Shown here: positions 27,094 through 35,613 of the stretch, piece by piece
Numbering within the stretch: the stretch's first letter is position 1
Layout: every line of letters starts with the position of its first letter
NCBI GenBank assembly: GCA_937981575.1
Contig: CALJNR010000002.1
Span: 1-64,000, forward strand
Direction of reading: 5' to 3'
From: an uncultured Clostridia bacterium
GTDB lineage: Bacteria; Bacillota; Clostridia; Lachnospirales; Cellulosilyticaceae
Length of the DNA stretch: 64,000 nucleotides
Notes under the pieces: model-generated
Told to the model about the DNA's origin: nothing
The model's input: only the letters and a program-made list of their open reading frames with translations
The model's database searches: none
Made by a program: the position numbers and the translations under genes

Positions 27094-27285
27094 TCAAATA
27101 TCATCAACATCGGTTTCTTCGCCATAGCGGACAGTTCCATTGGAACTGAAACCGTCTTTGGGATCATATTGAATAAAAGTGCCGTCGTTTGGTTCACTAG
27201 AAGATGAACTTCTTTCTGTAGGAATGTTTAAAAGTTCTGTAGTATTTGTTTTGGTTTTAGGTGTTATATCAATATATCTTCTCAT
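27094..27285 (-). CDS. Small acidic protein upstream of TIR-WD40 gene
   Basis: 63 residues starting MRRYIDITPKTKTNTTELLN. A well-placed GAGGTGAC lies 3-5 nt before the ATG. The sequence is polar and low in hydrophobics, with a Ser cluster (SSSSSEP) and an acidic end (GEETDVDDI), so it is probably largely disordered and cytoplasmic. It is co-directional with the TIR-WD40 gene 166 bp downstream, separated by a hairpin. The family is not recognised. Confidence 0.6.
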   Translation of the reverse strand: MRRYIDITPKTKTNTTELLNIPTERSSSSSEPNDGTFIQYDPKDGFSSNGTVRYGEETDVDDI

Positions 27286-27374
27286 ACTGTCACCTCATTA
27301 TATAAAAGATATAATTATTTTTAGCAAATCAAGAAATAGTATGCATTTTATAAAAAATGATATTTTATTATTAA

Positions 27375-27410
27375 ATATACCTTGACAGGCGAGGTATATA
27401 ATATTAATAT
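27375..27410 (+). promoter_or_regulatory. Promoter and PadR-type operator of first PadR operon
   Basis: TTGACA (27382-27387) and TAATAT (27405-27410) are 17 nt apart. An inverted repeat ATATACCT (27375-27382) and AGGTATAT (27392-27399) overlaps the -35 box, fitting autorepression by the PadR protein encoded next. Confidence 0.65.
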
Positions 27411-27452
27411 ATAAATATAAGAAAAAAGTATTTGCGAAAGAGAGGTGATAAG

Positions 27453-27773
27453 ATGTCCATTACATCAGATTTGATCAGAGGGCATACTGAGACGATTATA
27501 TTAGGCCAGCTTATTGCAAAAGACAGCTATGGCTATGAAATCAACAAGGCAATACAAGAAAAAACAGATAACCAGTATGAACTTAAAGAAGCTACACTAT
27601 ATAGTGCTTTTAGAAGACTTGAGCAAGCTGGTTTTATATTATCTTATTGGGGAGATGAAACAACCGGTGCAAGAAGGCGTTACTACAGCATTACCCCTTT
27701 AGGAAAAGAAGCTTACAGGCAGAATAAGCAGGACTGGGAAAGGGCTAAAGAACTCATTGATCGATTAATATAA
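27453..27773 (+). CDS. PadR family transcriptional regulator
   Basis: 106 residues from the ATG at 27453 with GAGGTG just upstream; an in-frame TTG at 27432 is less likely. The winged helix reads ETIILGQLIAKDSYGYEINK, then QYELKEATLYSAFRRLEQAG and GARRRYYSITPLGKEAYRQN, the PadR signature. It is a short PadR-s2 type with only a brief dimerisation helix. It leads an operon with a DUF1700-like and a DUF4097 protein; a dyad on its promoter suggests self-control. Confidence 0.93.
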   Translation: MSITSDLIRGHTETIILGQLIAKDSYGYEINKAIQEKTDNQYELKEATLYSAFRRLEQAGFILSYWGDETTGARRRYYSITPLGKEAYRQNKQDWERAKELIDRLI

Positions 27774-27805
27774 CAAAGAAATAATTAGAGTGGGAGGAAT
27801 TTAAA

Positions 27806-28471
27806 ATGAGCAATAAAATAAGAAGTAAGGTGGATTTGCTATTTGCAGATGCGCCACAGACGAAAAAGGTGTTTGAGCTTAAAGAAGAACTTATTGTTAA
27901 CTTAACTGAAAAATATGATGACTTGGTAGGGCTCGGAAAGGCCCCAGAAGACGCGTATAATAGTGTTATTGCCAGCATTGGAGATGTTGATGAGCTTATT
28001 AAGGGTCTAAGGCAAAATGATGTATTTAACTCTGAACGAGAAGAAAAAGAACGCAGAAAAACAGCATTAGTTGTTTCGGGAGCTGTAGGACTATATATTT
28101 TAAGTATATTGGCGCTTATTTCTATTGTAGAAGTTTTCAGAGCAGATGGGGTTTTGGCACTTATCGTCTTTTTGTTAATTGCAGGGTTTTCTACATGCAT
28201 GCTGATTTATCACTTTATGTCAAAACCTAAGTATATTAAGGCAGATGATACATTAGTTGAAGAATTTAAAGAATGGAAGCAGGAACATACGAAAAAAAAT
28301 CAGTTATGTAAATCTTTGATTTCTATCATGTGGACGCTGACTGTTGCAATTTATCTATTTATTAGTTTTACTATGGGAATATGGGCGTATTCATGGATTA
28401 TATTTATAATAGGGGCAGTTGTAGATCAAATTATAAGGCTTGTTTTTGATATGAACGGTATGAGGGAGTAA
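27806..28471 (+). CDS. DUF1700-like (HAAS/permease-prefix) membrane protein
   Basis: 221 residues. The N-terminal 75 residues are a helical cytoplasmic domain (VFELKEELIVNLTEKYDDLV, then GKAPEDAYNSVIASIGDVDEL), typical of HAAS/DUF1700 proteins. Four hydrophobic helices follow, near 85-107, 111-131, 164-184 and 188-206. GGGAGG precedes the ATG. It sits between padR and a DUF4097 gene, an arrangement repeated at 45277. The function is unknown; envelope stress sensing is often proposed. Confidence 0.8.
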   Translation: MSNKIRSKVDLLFADAPQTKKVFELKEELIVNLTEKYDDLVGLGKAPEDAYNSVIASIGDVDELIKGLRQNDVFNSEREEKERRKTALVVSGAVGLYILSILALISIVEVFRADGVLALIVFLLIAGFSTCMLIYHFMSKPKYIKADDTLVEEFKEWKQEHTKKNQLCKSLISIMWTLTVAIYLFISFTMGIWAYSWIIFIIGAVVDQIIRLVFDMNGMRE

Positions 28472-28475
28472 GGCC

Positions 28476-29588
28476 ATGAAAAAAATGAGAATTATTCAGT
28501 TTATCCAGCTTGTTTTATTGGTAGTTGTTGCAGTTAGTCTTATCGCTTTTCTGAGTTTTGTTGCGAGATCAAATAGTGGAGGACGATTAAGTACTGCAAA
28601 TAAGTCCGAAACTGTAAAAAAGGAAAAATCAGGTTCCAGCGTTGATTTAGATTTTAATTTTTTCAGTGTAGGCATGGGGCAGCTGACTATACAAAAAGAA
28701 GAAAGTGTAAGTCAAAATGGTATTAGTGCAATAGAGCTTAAGGCGGATAGTGCTGATATTATTGTGTCCATAACAGATGATGACACAATAAAAATCGTAG
28801 AAAGCTCAACGAAAAAACTACGGGAAAATGAAGTATTTACTTTAACAAATCAGAATGGAGTATTAACAATAGGAAAGGGTAAGAGTAACCGCAGCGTAGT
28901 TTTTTTCGGATGGAACGAGCACCGCATAGAACTTTTTATTCCCAAAAGCTACATTGGCGATTTATCTTTATACTCATCTTCGGGTGATACAAGATTTTTG
29001 AGTGACTTAAACTTAGGGTCCCTTAGCATAGAGCAGGCTTCCGGGGATGTAAAATCATCTTATAATATCAAGGTGCAGACATTTAACAGCCATTTGGCAT
29101 CAGGAGACATCTATCTGAATGCCTTAGCATGCGATAAGTTTAGCCTAGGGGCAGCATCGGGTGATATTACAATTGGTTCGCTTGAAGGGGCTGGGGATAT
29201 TGAGACCAGTTCAGGGGATATCCTTGTAAAAGCATTTAATGGAGGAAATTATCAAATCCGAACGGCTTCAGGAGATGTAAAAATTCAAAGTGCTGAAGGG
29301 ACAGGGGAAATCAGTACAGCATCAGGGGATATAGATGTATCCTATGTAGCTGTGGGGGACTATGCAAAGCTTAGTGCAGCATCCGGTGATATTCGTATAG
29401 GACTATCAGAAAACATTAGTTTTGAAATGGATGCAAGGTGCACATCGGGAGAAATAAGTGGTAACTTTGACATGATCTATAGAAATAAAAAAGAAAACGA
29501 AGCTGAAGCAGTTGTAGGTGAAGGGCCTTATGCAAAGCTTATTGTTAATACAACTTCTGGAGATGTTTATGTAAAACGTGGAAAATAA
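28476..29588 (+). CDS. DUF4097 family beta-repeat protein with SGD repeats
   Basis: 370 residues. An N-terminal membrane anchor (residues 7-30) leads to a beta-solenoid region with ten short S-G-D/E signatures spaced about 20 residues apart: SSSGDTRF, ASGDVKS, ASGDIYL, ASGDITIG, SSGDILVK, ASGDVKIQ, ASGDIDVS, ASGDIRIG, TSGEISGN and TSGDVYVK. This is the DUF4097 layout; adhesin-like solenoids facing outside are plausible. It starts 4 nt after the DUF1700-like gene. Confidence 0.88.
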   Translation: MKKMRIIQFIQLVLLVVVAVSLIAFLSFVARSNSGGRLSTANKSETVKKEKSGSSVDLDFNFFSVGMGQLTIQKEESVSQNGISAIELKADSADIIVSITDDDTIKIVESSTKKLRENEVFTLTNQNGVLTIGKGKSNRSVVFFGWNEHRIELFIPKSYIGDLSLYSSSGDTRFLSDLNLGSLSIEQASGDVKSSYNIKVQTFNSHLASGDIYLNALACDKFSLGAASGDITIGSLEGAGDIETSSGDILVKAFNGGNYQIRTASGDVKIQSAEGTGEISTASGDIDVSYVAVGDYAKLSAASGDIRIGLSENISFEMDARCTSGEISGNFDMIYRNKKENEAEAVVGEGPYAKLIVNTTSGDVYVKRGK

Positions 29589-29610
29589 ACAGATAGTATA
29601 GTGAGGGGGG

Positions 29611-29653
29611 AGATATTAAAAGTGCAGGATAGAACTTGTACTCTTTAATATCT
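29611..29653 (+). terminator. Hairpin after DUF4097 gene
   Basis: AGATATTAAAA-GTGCA pairs with TGTACTCTTTAATATCT. No strong T-tract follows, so termination efficiency is uncertain. Confidence 0.45.
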
Positions 29654-29759
29654 CTTCTTATGCTTAGAAAATAGATGCAATAACTAATTAAAATCTGTTA
29701 AAAGGACTTAAAATGCATTATAATAAACTTAAGTATAATAATGAGTAAGGGGTGGTATT

Positions 29760-30407
29760 TTGAATGCTAAGCAAAATATGCTTTTATACATGGGGATAAG
29801 TTGTATATTAGCAGGAATCGTTTTTTTGTTATATTTTAATGGATTATTGCCAAAGGATCATTTTTATGAATATGCCAATGTAGCAATAGCTATTATTTTT
29901 CTAATTCTTTACGGTAAAACAAGAACAAAGATAACGTTGATGATGGCTGTGTTTTTCTTTTTAAATGTATCGATTATGGTTGCAGCAAGACTTCTTAATA
30001 CAGAAAGCTTTTTTCCGAGAGTTGCTTTGATCCCTGGGATTATACTTCTATTGCTATACATAACTAAGAGGAAATCGGTTATTTTAACTATAGGATCTAT
30101 TTTGACTTCGTGGGGATTTTTCCTTCTTTTAAGAGAGCCGATAGGCATACAGGGGCACTATTTTTCAGTAGGGGCTCTTATGCTGTTTACTGTTCTGGCA
30201 TTTATATTTATATGGATTATTGAAAGACAGAACTGGCCGGCACTGCCTATTTTAATTCTTGGGGTTATAGGAACGTATCTTGTAGCTGATGCATTAGGGG
30301 AAACCGTAAAAAGTATTGTGCTGCAGGGAGGATGCGTCATACTCATTTTAACGGGGGTTGTATTTGTCCTTCGAAGCTTATTTAGCAGACATTTAGAAGA
30401 AGAGTAA
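29760..30407 (+). CDS. Polytopic membrane protein, unknown
   Basis: 215 residues, starting at TTG with AAGGGG 7 nt upstream (an ATG occurs six codons in). It has about seven to eight hydrophobic segments with few charged residues between them, the last loops being KSIVLQGG and RSLFSRHLEEE. No motif is recognised. It lies after the DUF4097 gene and 20 bp before the RseC-like gene, perhaps in its own transcript. Confidence 0.65.
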   Translation: MNAKQNMLLYMGISCILAGIVFLLYFNGLLPKDHFYEYANVAIAIIFLILYGKTRTKITLMMAVFFFLNVSIMVAARLLNTESFFPRVALIPGIILLLLYITKRKSVILTIGSILTSWGFFLLLREPIGIQGHYFSVGALMLFTVLAFIFIWIIERQNWPALPILILGVIGTYLVADALGETVKSIVLQGGCVILILTGVVFVLRSLFSRHLEEE

Positions 30408-30427
30408 CTGACAAAAGGAGAAGACTT

Positions 30428-30853
30428 ATGCCAAGTGGAGTTGTTCAAATTATTGAAGGGGAATACGCAGTGGTACAGATTCAAAGGCAAGACATGTGCG
30501 GAGATTGCCATGCATGTGATGCTGTTCATGTTTCACAGTCGTGTACACTTAAGTGTATAAATAGTATTAAGAGTGAGATAGGAGACTTAGTTGAAATTTC
30601 ACTTGATAATACGACTTTTTTAAAAGCCACTTATATTATTTATGGACTCCCGCTTTTAGGGCTTGGCATAGGAATAGCCTTAGGATATTTTATAGCCTCC
30701 TTTTTTCCGAATATAAATAATGAGCTTTTCATGATAGCAGGGGCAGGCTTAGGAATGCTTATTACTTTTTTGATTATAAAAAGCCAAGATAAAAAAAACA
30801 AATATAAAAAAATGCTTCCGCATATCGTGAAAATTATAAACAGCACTCATTAA
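30428..30853 (+). CDS. RseC/MucC-like SoxR-reducing system family protein
   Basis: 141 residues. The N-terminal half carries the cysteine cluster CGDCHACDAVHVSQSC (near residues 24-39) in a VVQIIEGEYAVVQIQRQDMC context. Two membrane helices follow near 69-91 and 95-116 (GLPLLGLGIGIALGYFIASF), then a basic tail. RseC proteins are linked to Rnf/Rsx complexes and redox sensing; here no rnf genes are adjacent. AAAGGAG precedes the ATG. Confidence 0.88.
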   Translation: MPSGVVQIIEGEYAVVQIQRQDMCGDCHACDAVHVSQSCTLKCINSIKSEIGDLVEISLDNTTFLKATYIIYGLPLLGLGIGIALGYFIASFFPNINNELFMIAGAGLGMLITFLIIKSQDKKNKYKKMLPHIVKIINSTH

Positions 30854-30867
30854 TGGGTGCTGTTTTT
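30838..30867 (+). terminator. Intrinsic terminator after RseC-like gene
   Basis: AAACAGCACTCATT pairs with AATGGGTGCTGTTT and ends in a T-run. It overlaps the stop codon. Confidence 0.8.
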
Positions 30868-30973
30868 ATATGTTGCATGGGTAGGAACCTAATCGGTCTT
30901 TCATTAAGTTTGAGTTATTTAAGAAGTGTAAGATATATGGCGTAAGAATAGCTTAGAATAAATAGCAAAACTC

Positions 30974-32191
30974 TTAGAGACGGGGAGGGGCGTTCCAATG
31001 ATTCAGCTCATCCATAAATGCAGCAGCAGCAGATTTAACGGAAGAAGAAACAGAACCATCAGCAGGGGCTGTGTAAGCTGTACTTGGCGTGCGTTCGTAT
31101 TTTGCCCTAAGCAGCCGTATTTCCTCTTTAAGGCGGGCATTTTCCTGAACAAGTTCATCAGCATGAGAACAGGCCTTAGGAGATAAAGTAAGTCCTTCAA
31201 GCAGTAGTTCCAGTTCAAGTGGTACTTTGGAATCGGGATGAATATGATCAAGATCTATGGTAAAAACTGGGTTGATACGTATAGTATTTCCAACAGATGC
31301 ATAAAGTTCAGTACACCTTAGTGTGCATTCTTTATTGGTCATAAAATAATATCTGCCTGTATTGTTTTGAATAGAAGACAGGACAGGAGCACTGAAGGAA
31401 TTACCGTTATCGATGGATAAAAGGGAATAAAGCTTACTATCTTCTAAATAATTAATCCACAAATAGCCGCGATACCAGAAAATAACTGGATAGGAGGGAG
31501 AGATGGTATGACATATGGCATTGGCTGTCATATTTTGATAATTATAATAGACGAGCTGATATTTGCCATGCAGTTCTGCGACATAAGCAATGTCAATGTG
31601 GTTTTCACTGATACATACTGAATAATCGCAAACAGGAACTTTTGAAGCCAGTACCGTTATTTCTTGTTTCTCACTTCCTGTTATTTTTAGACAGTTTAAG
31701 AGATAGTTATCATGCTGTATCATATAAAAAATGTATATACTGCCATCATAAGTAAAACTCTTAATAGTCTGCAGGGCGCAGTTGGTATCAAGGAGCGTTT
31801 CGACAGAAGGACTGTTTAAAGTTTGATGAACAATGGAATAGGCGTTAGAACCTGTTCGGTTTGATAGATAAAACACATGAATTTCATTGCCTAAAGCATG
31901 GATCATTGGATTCGAAAAAGCATAAGCTTCAGTTGTATTTTCTACAAGAGTTTTTTTAGTGTAATGACCATTTTCATATGAAAAGTAACTAAGCTGATAT
32001 TTTGTAGGCATAGTAATAACATGAAGGTTACCGGAATTATCCGTAGCAGCATTGTAATCTGCAGAGTTCGAAGTATGGATTTGTATTGGCCTGGATATGC
32101 CGGTATGATTATAGAGCTGACAAAAAACACCATACTTAGAATTATTTTCGACTATTGAAAAATTATTATTGTAATTAAATAAGTAAGACAT
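30974..32191 (-). CDS. Propeller-like protein with C-terminal coiled coil, orphan
   Basis: 405 residues with no signal peptide. Residues 1-320 show repeated short beta patterns of the form hydrophobic-Y-x-Y or I-x-I-F-Y (for example IHVFYLSNRTGSNAYS, IYIFYMIQHDNYLLN, IDIAYVAELHGKYQLVYY), like a BNR-type or six-bladed propeller. Residues about 342-365 (LVQENARLKEEIRLLRAKYE) form a coiled coil and the end is low complexity (AADGSVSSSVKSAAAAF-like). The start has GGAGG upstream. It is divergent from the Cys-rich gene. The family is not recognised; a spore or surface role is only a guess. Confidence 0.6.
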   Translation of the reverse strand: MSYLFNYNNNFSIVENNSKYGVFCQLYNHTGISRPIQIHTSNSADYNAATDNSGNLHVITMPTKYQLSYFSYENGHYTKKTLVENTTEAYAFSNPMIHALGNEIHVFYLSNRTGSNAYSIVHQTLNSPSVETLLDTNCALQTIKSFTYDGSIYIFYMIQHDNYLLNCLKITGSEKQEITVLASKVPVCDYSVCISENHIDIAYVAELHGKYQLVYYNYQNMTANAICHTISPSYPVIFWYRGYLWINYLEDSKLYSLLSIDNGNSFSAPVLSSIQNNTGRYYFMTNKECTLRCTELYASVGNTIRINPVFTIDLDHIHPDSKVPLELELLLEGLTLSPKACSHADELVQENARLKEEIRLLRAKYERTPSTAYTAPADGSVSSSVKSAAAAFMDELNHWNAPPRL

Positions 32192-32340
32192 AATAAACCT
32201 CCTTGGTTTTAAGGTTTTAAAACCTGCCTTTATGACAATAAATAGTTCTTATATAAATATATTTTATTAAAAATAATTTTATACATATATGTCACCAAAG
32301 GACCTTATTTTCCATATTATAGTATTGAAAACGACAAATT

Positions 32341-32371
32341 ATGATTCACCTATTTTGAATCATATAGGAGG
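32341..32371 (+). promoter_or_regulatory. Hairpin directly before RBS of Cys-rich gene
   Basis: ATGATTC (32341-32347) pairs with GAATCAT (32357-32363), immediately followed by ATAGGAGGT. A 5-prime stem next to the RBS can stabilise mRNA of abundant proteins. Confidence 0.5.
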
Positions 32372-32380
32372 TTTAAGATT

Positions 32381-33445
32381 ATGAGTAAATGTTGTTGTAA
32401 CAACGACGTAAAGTTTTTTGCTAAACCTAATGCAGGAGTTTGTGATATTTGTCACCCTGCTAAAAATAAACTTTCACCTTTAGAATCTATTGCATTATGC
32501 CCACCAATTGGAGAACCTAGACTCCTTACTTTAATTGCTCCAGTAGTATTTGATGAAAGTGGAATTAACCTTTGCCGTGTAATATGTCTTGATGAACTTA
32601 AAGATGTATGCCAAAGCGATACGTGCAGAAAAACAGATATCCTGTTTGGCGGATTATCTAAAAAAGATCTTGCATGTGCATGCAATATTCAGCTTCAGGT
32701 AATAGATATTGACTTCAATTTTGTTGACCCAGCTGACGGACGCTATTCAGAAATCAGACCTACAAGAGGGAATCCTAACCTTAGCAGAATTACTTTAAAA
32801 GATATCGATGTAACATTTGCAGTAACAGTGCTTGATGCTTGCTGTAAAGTTGTTGCTCAAGGTATGATGACAGTTAGATATTTGGGTGACGAATGTGAAA
32901 AAGGATTTGATCCATGCACTAACCCATCAGCAGTAACATTTGATTTATATACACCTTATGGTTTATCTTTTGCTCCAGAAAATCCACAGGGCTGCAACAA
33001 ACTCGTTCCAACCATTAACTACATGGGATTTGTTTCAGGTCAAGACGGAGATTGTGGCTGCAAAGATAAAGACACAAGACATTATTGTAAATTTGATGCA
33101 AACAACCAGATTCAACAAGGCGTTTCTGCTCAAGCACTAGCTAAAGTTGTAGCTCAAGATGAAAACTGCTTTGCAATAGGACTTACACTATATATTAAAT
33201 CTGTTTACTTTGTACAATACAAGTTCCAGCATGCGGGCTTAACTATACCACCTAAATTATCACCTATTGCAGAAGAAGAAGATAACAGATGTCTGGAATT
33301 CGTAGTTGGGGATTTATTAGAACCAAGTATTCAGCCACTGGAAGTAGGAACAGATGCAAAAACAGTAAGACCTATAGAAGACTGTCCGCCAAAAGTTGAT
33401 TGCTGTAATAAATGCGGATGCAACAAATGCAAATGTAAATGCTAG
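32381..33445 (+). CDS. Cysteine-rich protein of unknown function
   Basis: 354 residues with 30 cysteines (about 8.5%). The N-terminus MSKCCCNNDVKFFAKPNAGV, the pair VCDIC, and a tail of eight cysteines in the last 22 residues (VDCCNKCGCNKCKCKC) are notable; the tail looks metallothionein-like. Between them lie beta-rich segments such as ARSFLDNPP-free DIDFNFVDPADGRYSEIRP and ITLKDIDVTFAVTVLDACCK. No signal peptide is visible. A strong AGGAGG and a 5-prime hairpin suggest high expression. Spore-coat or metal-binding roles are possible; I do not recognise the family. Confidence 0.6.
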   Translation: MSKCCCNNDVKFFAKPNAGVCDICHPAKNKLSPLESIALCPPIGEPRLLTLIAPVVFDESGINLCRVICLDELKDVCQSDTCRKTDILFGGLSKKDLACACNIQLQVIDIDFNFVDPADGRYSEIRPTRGNPNLSRITLKDIDVTFAVTVLDACCKVVAQGMMTVRYLGDECEKGFDPCTNPSAVTFDLYTPYGLSFAPENPQGCNKLVPTINYMGFVSGQDGDCGCKDKDTRHYCKFDANNQIQQGVSAQALAKVVAQDENCFAIGLTLYIKSVYFVQYKFQHAGLTIPPKLSPIAEEEDNRCLEFVVGDLLEPSIQPLEVGTDAKTVRPIEDCPPKVDCCNKCGCNKCKCKC

Positions 33446-33490
33446 AGCGAGACAATTCATAGTAGACTTTTCATTTAAACACTGAGGAAT

Positions 33491-33520
33491 AATAAGCGGA
33501 GGCTGGTGCCTTCGCTTATT
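33491..33520 (+). terminator. Intrinsic terminator after Cys-rich gene
   Basis: AATAAGCGGAGGC pairs with GCCTTCGCTTATT around a 4-nt loop (one wobble), followed by T-rich sequence. Confidence 0.75.
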
Positions 33521-33622
33521 TAGGTCGTCTCATTAAGAAGGAGCTTAATAATATTTTAAATAATTAATAGGCATTTGATTAGTTTTATAAGATGCGGTAA
33601 ATACTTAGAAGGAGGTGAGAAA

Positions 33623-34264
33623 ATGAGAGTTCCTAATCATATAGGTATTATTCCGGATGGGAATAGAAGATGGGCAGTAGATCAGGGAATGACAAAAGAG
33701 AGAGGCTATGATTCCGGAATTGATCCAGGACTTCAGGCATTCAAAATCTGTCAGGCAGAAGGTGTTAAAGAAGTTACATACTACGGATTTACGACGGATA
33801 ACACTAAAAGGCCTGCAAATCAAACACAAGCTTTTGTAAAAGCTTGTGTTGATGCAGTTAAAATTTTATCTAGAGAAGATGCAGAACTTCTGGTAGTAGG
33901 CAATAGTGAATCAGAGATGTTTCCAGAAGAACTCCGCCCTTTCACTACAAGACAGAAATTTGGTAAGGGCGGGATACGTATTAATTTTTTGGTGAATTAT
34001 GGATGGGAATGGGATATTCAAAGTATTACTAACAATTCAAGAAGCAGAAAACAAATTAATGAACAAATTAAGTCCAGCGATATTTCGCGGATTGATCTTA
34101 TTATCAGATGGGGAGGAAGAAGGAGACTCAGTGGATTTCTTCCTATCCAGTCTGTATATTCTGACTTTTATGTAGTTGATGAATATTGGCCAAGCTTCAA
34201 AAAAGAGCATTTTTATGATGCCCTTGACTGGTACAACAGGCAGGATATTACGCTTGGAGGCTGA
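33623..34264 (+). CDS. Divergent undecaprenyl diphosphate synthase-family protein
   Basis: 213 residues from the ATG at 33623, with GGAGGTGAG 6 nt upstream. The cis-prenyltransferase fold is clear: HIGIIPDGNRRWA (Asp12, Mg site), YYGFTTDNTKRP (Asn60), DLIIRWGG (Arg162), RRLSGF (Arg168) and EYWPSF. Compared with E. coli UppS, the RTGGE glutamate is Arg166, the SNF asparagine is Gly171, and the Mg-ligand Glu213 is Asp181. It is shorter than usual (about 240-250 residues). This looks like a diverged paralogue, not the housekeeping enzyme; its product is unknown. Confidence 0.8.
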   Translation: MRVPNHIGIIPDGNRRWAVDQGMTKERGYDSGIDPGLQAFKICQAEGVKEVTYYGFTTDNTKRPANQTQAFVKACVDAVKILSREDAELLVVGNSESEMFPEELRPFTTRQKFGKGGIRINFLVNYGWEWDIQSITNNSRSRKQINEQIKSSDISRIDLIIRWGGRRRLSGFLPIQSVYSDFYVVDEYWPSFKKEHFYDALDWYNRQDITLGG

Positions 34265-34278
34265 AGTAAAATATAAAA

Positions 34279-34303
34279 GAGGCGGGCATCAGCCCGCCTT
34301 GTT
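34279..34303 (+). terminator. Terminator after UppS-like gene
   Basis: GGCGGGC (34281-34287) pairs with GCCCGCC (34292-34298) around ATCA, followed by TTGTTT. Confidence 0.8.
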
Positions 34304-34463
34304 TAACTACACTAACTACATAAACAGTCTATGGGCTGAACGGGAACCTTGAATGAATACTAAGAACAAACTAGCCTAACTTTTTATAGAAGGTCCAAAA
34401 TCTGAAAATGTTATAGAAAAATAAGGCAACTTATACTATAGTAAAAGTAGAGGAGGGATTAAG

Positions 34464-35573
34464 ATGCTTTATAGGCCATATGGCAAGACGGACAAAAGCG
34501 TATCGATTATAGGGTTTGGGGGCATGCGTTTCCTGGAAGAAGAATTTAAAGAAGGAAATTATGATAAATGTGCTGAGCTTATTATGTATGCGAGAGATAA
34601 GGGAATTAACTATTTTGATACAGCCCCTTTATATTGCGGCGATCAAAGTGAGAAGATAATGGGTTATGCCTTTAAGCAGATGAAAAAAGATTTTTATGTA
34701 GCCACAAAAACATCTACCCATGTAACAGGAGATAAGACCCGAGATGATGTTCTAAGGAGAATTGAAACATCTCTTTCACGTTTGCAGGTTGATCATATTG
34801 ATTTTATGCATTTATGGTGCGTTCTGGATTATGAAATGTTTAAAACCTATACCCGAAAAGGCGGTATTTTTGAAGGTTTTCTAGAGGCGAAGAAAAGGGG
34901 GCTCATTCAGCATATTGCCCTTTCTACCCATGCAGGAGGAGAAGAAATTGAGAAGATGCTGGAGACTAATCTTTTTGAAGGTGTCCTCCTAGGCTATAAT
35001 GCCACTAACTTTGCATTTCGCGAGAAAGGCCTAGAAGCGGCTAAGCGCCTTAAATGTGCAGTTGTTACAATGAATCCGTTAGGCGGGGGACTTATTCCTC
35101 AACACGAAGATTTTTATGACTTTTTGAAGAAAGATGAAGAGGATACCGTTGCAAAAGCGGCCATTAGGTTTAATGCTTCTCACCCAGAGATTACAGTTAC
35201 ACTTTGCGGCTTTGAATCAAAAAGTCAGGTGGATGAAGCCTGCCTGGCTGTTAAAGATCTTAAAGCTATCACTGAAGAAGAGAAGATCCAGATTAAGTTG
35301 CATTTGAGTGAGGCTTTAAATAATGTATGCACTGGCTGCGGCTACTGTGATGGCTGCCCAAAAGGGATAGCCATTCCAAAACTTATGGATGCGTATAATC
35401 AGTTTATTTTGACAGAAAGAAAAGACAGGATTATGAGTCGTATTAATAACCACTGGCAGATCGAGGTGCCAAAAGGAGGGGCCGCTTCGTGCAGCGCATG
35501 CGGCAAATGTGAAAAGGTCTGTACACAGAAACTTCCTATTATTAAAAGATTGGGGGAGATTGCTGCTTTATAA
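34464..35573 (+). CDS. Aldo/keto reductase with C-terminal 4Fe-4S sites
   Basis: 369 residues. The AKR barrel shows the tetrad Asp and Tyr in YFDTAPLYCGDQSEK, Lys in FYVATKTS and His in DFMHLWCV. The C-terminal domain has two cysteine clusters, CTGCGYCDGCPKGI (near residues 292-305) and CSACGKCEKVCTQKLP (near 344-359), typical of the ferredoxin-type AKRs of anaerobes. The substrate is unknown. AGGAGGG precedes the ATG. Confidence 0.9.
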   Translation: MLYRPYGKTDKSVSIIGFGGMRFLEEEFKEGNYDKCAELIMYARDKGINYFDTAPLYCGDQSEKIMGYAFKQMKKDFYVATKTSTHVTGDKTRDDVLRRIETSLSRLQVDHIDFMHLWCVLDYEMFKTYTRKGGIFEGFLEAKKRGLIQHIALSTHAGGEEIEKMLETNLFEGVLLGYNATNFAFREKGLEAAKRLKCAVVTMNPLGGGLIPQHEDFYDFLKKDEEDTVAKAAIRFNASHPEITVTLCGFESKSQVDEACLAVKDLKAITEEEKIQIKLHLSEALNNVCTGCGYCDGCPKGIAIPKLMDAYNQFILTERKDRIMSRINNHWQIEVPKGGAASCSACGKCEKVCTQKLPIIKRLGEIAAL

Positions 35574-35613
35574 GTAAACAAAATAAAGAATTAATAATCA
35601 AAGGAGTGAGAGA

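Noticed and set aside
27806-30853. Transposon or phage origin of the PadR and TIR regions
   Set aside because: No integrase, transposase, terminal repeats or attachment sites are visible.
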